NCBI GenBank assembly: GCA_016280695.1
Contig: JAEEHG010000245.1
Span: 1-15,285 of the forward strand
Direction: 5' to 3'
Length of the DNA: 15,285 bases
Source of the DNA: Solobacterium sp.
GTDB taxonomy: Bacteria; Bacillota_I; Bacilli_A; Erysipelotrichales; Erysipelotrichaceae
Part shown: positions 13,726-15,285 of the stretch, in pieces
Position numbering within the stretch: the first letter of the stretch is position 1
Layout of the letters: every line of letters begins with the position of its first letter
The notes under the pieces: model-generated
Database searches by the model: none
What the model was told of the DNA's origin: nothing
What the model saw: the letters and a program-made list of their open reading frames with translations, nothing else
Program-made: the position numbers and the translations under genes

Positions 13726-13745
13726 TATACTTGTCGACAAGTATA
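13726..13745. promoter_or_regulatory. 20-bp perfect palindrome, probable GntR/FCD operator of the dehydratase operon
   Basis: TATACTTGTCGACAAGTATA is identical to its reverse complement. The core TTGTCGACAA has the GT-N2-AC pattern of FadR/FCD-type GntR sites. It lies 5 bases downstream of the predicted -10 box, at the likely transcription start, a classic repressor position. The operon encodes a GntR/FCD regulator as its fifth gene. Confidence 0.75.
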
Positions 13746-13750
13746 TACAT

Positions 13751-13759
13751 AATATATCA
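13751..13759 (-). promoter_or_regulatory. Extended -10 promoter of the dehydratase operon
   Basis: TGATATATT on the minus strand (13759-13751) fits an extended -10 (TGn plus TATATT). The -35 region is poor, as is common for extended -10 promoters. It lies 52 bases upstream of the activator ATG. Confidence 0.55.
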
Positions 13760-13814
13760 CGGCAGATAAATCGCTGCACAGCAGGATTCGTCCGGAAACG
13801 TTGATAAAGCAGAA

Positions 13815-13836
13815 GAAAAACACCGTTTCCGGTGTT
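13815..13836 (-). terminator. Intrinsic terminator after divIC
   Basis: On the minus strand AACACCG (13836-13830) pairs with CGGTGTT (13825-13819) around GAAA, followed by TTTTTCTTC. It separates the cell-division/housekeeping transcript from the dehydratase operon. Confidence 0.85.
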
Positions 13837-13845
13837 CCTGAATGC

Positions 13846-14187
13846 TTATTTGTTTTCCTTCTCCGGCAGGTAGAAGATCTGTTCGCCGTCCTTCGACAGC
13901 ATATAGTTGCCCCGGGCATAGCTCTGGATGTAGTCCGGATCCTCCAGCTTGGCCCGTTCGGTGGTCAGATAGACGTTTTCATCAAGCACTTCCTGATAGC
14001 GTTCCTGGACTTCCGCCAGCTGCTGCCGCAGGGTCAGGGTTGTATAGACTTCCCGGCCGACCTGGAACAGCAGGAAACAGGAAAAGCCGATGATGACGTA
14101 GCAGATCAGTTTCAGAAACGGCGTCATCTTACGCTTTTTCTTCTTGTTTTTCTTTTTTGCGGTCTTTACCGGTTTCGGTTCTGTCAT
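13846..14187 (-). CDS. divIC: Septum formation initiator DivIC (FtsB/DivIC family)
   Basis: A 113-residue bitopic membrane protein of the divisome. The N-terminal cytoplasmic tail is strongly basic (KKKNKKKKRK), one membrane helix spans about residues 22-43 (FLKLICYVIIGFSCFLLF), and the outside part begins with a coiled coil (LRQQLAEVQERYQEVLDENV). It ends with the family-typical YARGNYMLSKDGEQIFYLPE. In Bacillota DivIC works with FtsL and DivIB at the division site. A GGGGAAA site precedes the ATG. Gene order mfd-rqcP-divIC is conserved in Bacillota. Confidence is high from topology, ending motif and context together. Confidence 0.93.
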   Translation of the reverse strand: MTEPKPVKTAKKKNKKKKRKMTPFLKLICYVIIGFSCFLLFQVGREVYTTLTLRQQLAEVQERYQEVLDENVYLTTERAKLEDPDYIQSYARGNYMLSKDGEQIFYLPEKENK

Positions 14188-14233
14188 GATTTCCCCTTGT
14201 GTATTATCTATATATCATTTTTACCGGGACGGA

Positions 14234-14509
14234 TCAAGAATCCTCCCCGGTTTCCGGCAGGACAGTCTCTTCGATAATCTCATACATGTCCTCCGTTTCC
14301 CGCTTCCGCCGCTGTTCTTCGGTGGAAAGCACCCGGACTTTCATCTGCCGGCGGCCGAACGTAATCGTGATGATATCCCCGGCATATACTTCCTTCGCCG
14401 GTTTGACGATCCGGCCGTTCACCTCGATCCGCTGGTTTTCCGCCAGCTGCCGGGATACCGTGCGCCGTTTGAGGATCCGCGCGGCTTTCAGGTATTTGTC
14501 CACTCTCAT
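14234..14509 (-). CDS. rqcP: S4-domain RNA-binding protein RqcP (YabO)
   Basis: A 91-residue protein made almost entirely of an S4 RNA-binding domain (MRVDKYLKAARILKRRTVSR, then VNGRIVKPAKEVYAGDIITI). In Bacillus RqcP (YabO) works with RqcH in ribosome quality control, helping add alanine tails to peptides on obstructed 50S subunits. Length and sequence match that family closely. The ATG overlaps the mfd stop codon (ATGA), so translation is coupled. The C-terminal tail beyond the domain is acidic and low in complexity (EQRRKRETEDMYEIIEE). DivIC follows after 46 bases. Confidence 0.93.
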   Translation of the reverse strand: MRVDKYLKAARILKRRTVSRQLAENQRIEVNGRIVKPAKEVYAGDIITITFGRRQMKVRVLSTEEQRRKRETEDMYEIIEETVLPETGEDS

Positions 14510-15285
14510 CTTTTTGCCTCCCGGGCGGTTTCAATCGCCCTGATTACCATGTCCAGGCTGTCCTTTGTCTTCGGCACGGACGCGATGATCCGGCTGTTGG
14601 TATAACGCAGCGTGATATCACGGGACAGCTTTGAATACAGCGAGAACAGCTTCACCCCGTCCAGCTGCTGGGAGAAATCCTTCGCGAAGGTGATCTCACA
14701 GTGATCCCGCACTTCCCGGTAGCTGTCCACATCGCCTTCGTTCAGCAGGATATCAAGCTGTTTCTTCTCGAACAGCCCTTCCACTTCCTCGGGCAGGCGG
14801 CCGTACTGGTCAATGACGTTCCGGCGGTACTGTTCCAGGGCGTTCATGCTGTCGAGCAGGTCGATCTGCTGGTACATGCTCAGCTTGTCATAGTCATCCG
14901 GGGCGAATTTATGCGGGATGTAGCTGGTGCGGCCGACGTTGGCGAGCTTTTTCGCCTCCTGTTTCTTCCGCGGCTGCCCCTTGCGCGCGGCAATGGCTTC
15001 CTCCAGCATCTCCACGTACATATCGATGCCCACAGTATCGATGAAGCCGGACTGGTTCGGTCCGAGCAGGTCGCCGGCCCCGCGGATGGTCAGGTCCCGC
15101 ATGGCGATCTTGTAACCGCTGCCCAGGCGGGCAAACTCCTTGACGGCCTGCAGACGCTTCGAGGCGGTCTCGCTGAGCTGGCGGCGCGGCGGGACCAGCA
15201 GGTAGGCATAGGCCACCCGGTCACTGCGCCCCACCCGGCCCTTGATCTGGTAGATCTGGGCCAGCCCGAAGTTCTGCGCGTTGTC
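14506..15285 (-). CDS. mfd: Transcription-repair coupling factor Mfd, C-terminal part (cut by window edge)
   Basis: The last 259 residues of Mfd, the DNA translocase that removes stalled RNA polymerase and recruits UvrA; the gene continues past the right edge. The visible part starts DNAQNFGLAQIYQIKGRVGR, which contains helicase motif VI (GRVGRSDR), followed by AYAYLLVP and the translocation region FARLGSGYKIAMRDLTIRGA, then GDLLGPNQSG. The remaining roughly 150 residues form the C-terminal regulatory domain that blocks UvrA binding in free Mfd. No frameshift is seen. It overlaps rqcP by 4 bases. Confidence 0.96.
   Translation of the reverse strand, partial: DNAQNFGLAQIYQIKGRVGRSDRVAYAYLLVPPRRQLSETASKRLQAVKEFARLGSGYKIAMRDLTIRGAGDLLGPNQSGFIDTVGIDMYVEMLEEAIAARKGQPRKKQEAKKLANVGRTSYIPHKFAPDDYDKLSMYQQIDLLDSMNALEQYRRNVIDQYGRLPEEVEGLFEKKQLDILLNEGDVDSYREVRDHCEITFAKDFSQQLDGVKLFSLYSKLSRDITLRYTNSRIIASVPKTKDSLDMVIRAIETAREAKR

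Noticed and set aside
13699..13779. N-terminal extension of the activator
   Set aside because: It would translate through the predicted promoter and operator, and the conserved protein begins at MVFMGIDIG.
1..15285. Mobile elements, defence systems or CRISPR
   Set aside because: No transposase, integrase, phage or defence-gene motif, no direct-repeat array and no flanking inverted repeats were seen.

Overview
The window looks like the chromosome of a strictly anaerobic, fermentative Bacillota. The evidence is a T-box riboswitch, oxygen-sensitive Fe-S enzymes of the 2-hydroxyacyl-CoA dehydratase family, strong AGGAGG-type ribosome-binding sites, and an mfd-rqcP-divIC order typical of Bacillota. 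The Clostridium sporulation genes yabP/yabQ are not seen between rqcP and divIC. That would fit a non-sporulating lineage such as Erysipelotrichia, but this is only a weak inference. Almost all genes are on the minus strand. No rRNA, tRNA, insertion sequence, phage gene or CRISPR array is visible.

Region by region: (1) 1-2216 (-) is an amino-acid ABC importer operon: lipoprotein substrate-binding protein, permease, and an ATPase cut off by the window edge. A T-box leader with its own promoter and terminator precedes it, followed by a possible 24-residue coupled small ORF. The substrate-binding protein is circularly permuted: the domain's C-terminal half comes first. (2) 2285-3393 (+) holds a small cupin gene and a MarR regulator gene, each with a promoter. 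(3) 3404-4806 (-) is a monocistronic, unclassified membrane transporter with a 14-bp inverted-repeat operator just downstream of its promoter. (4) 4823-7663 (-) is a DUF1287 protein, a D-2-hydroxyacid dehydrogenase and a two-cluster Fe-S aldo/keto reductase, ended by a strong terminator. (5) 7697-13759 (-) is a tightly packed operon: dehydratase activator, dehydratase subunits A and B, family III CoA-transferase, GntR/FCD regulator and metallo-beta-lactamase-fold hydrolase. A 20-bp palindrome lies at its promoter. (6) 13813-15285 (-) is the housekeeping block divIC, rqcP and the 3' end of mfd.

Working model (inference): an amino acid or its 2-oxo acid is reduced to an (R)-2-hydroxy acid by the dehydrogenase, activated by the CoA-transferase, and dehydrated to an enoyl-CoA by the activator-primed dehydratase, as in the reductive branch of Stickland fermentation (Had/Fld systems). 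The acyl-CoA dehydrogenase and electron-transfer flavoprotein of the characterised clusters are absent here. A Fe-S aldo/keto reductase, a metallo-hydrolase and a dedicated transporter are present instead, so the final step and the substrate are open. The T-box importer may supply the amino acid, but nothing in the sequence links it directly to the pathway.
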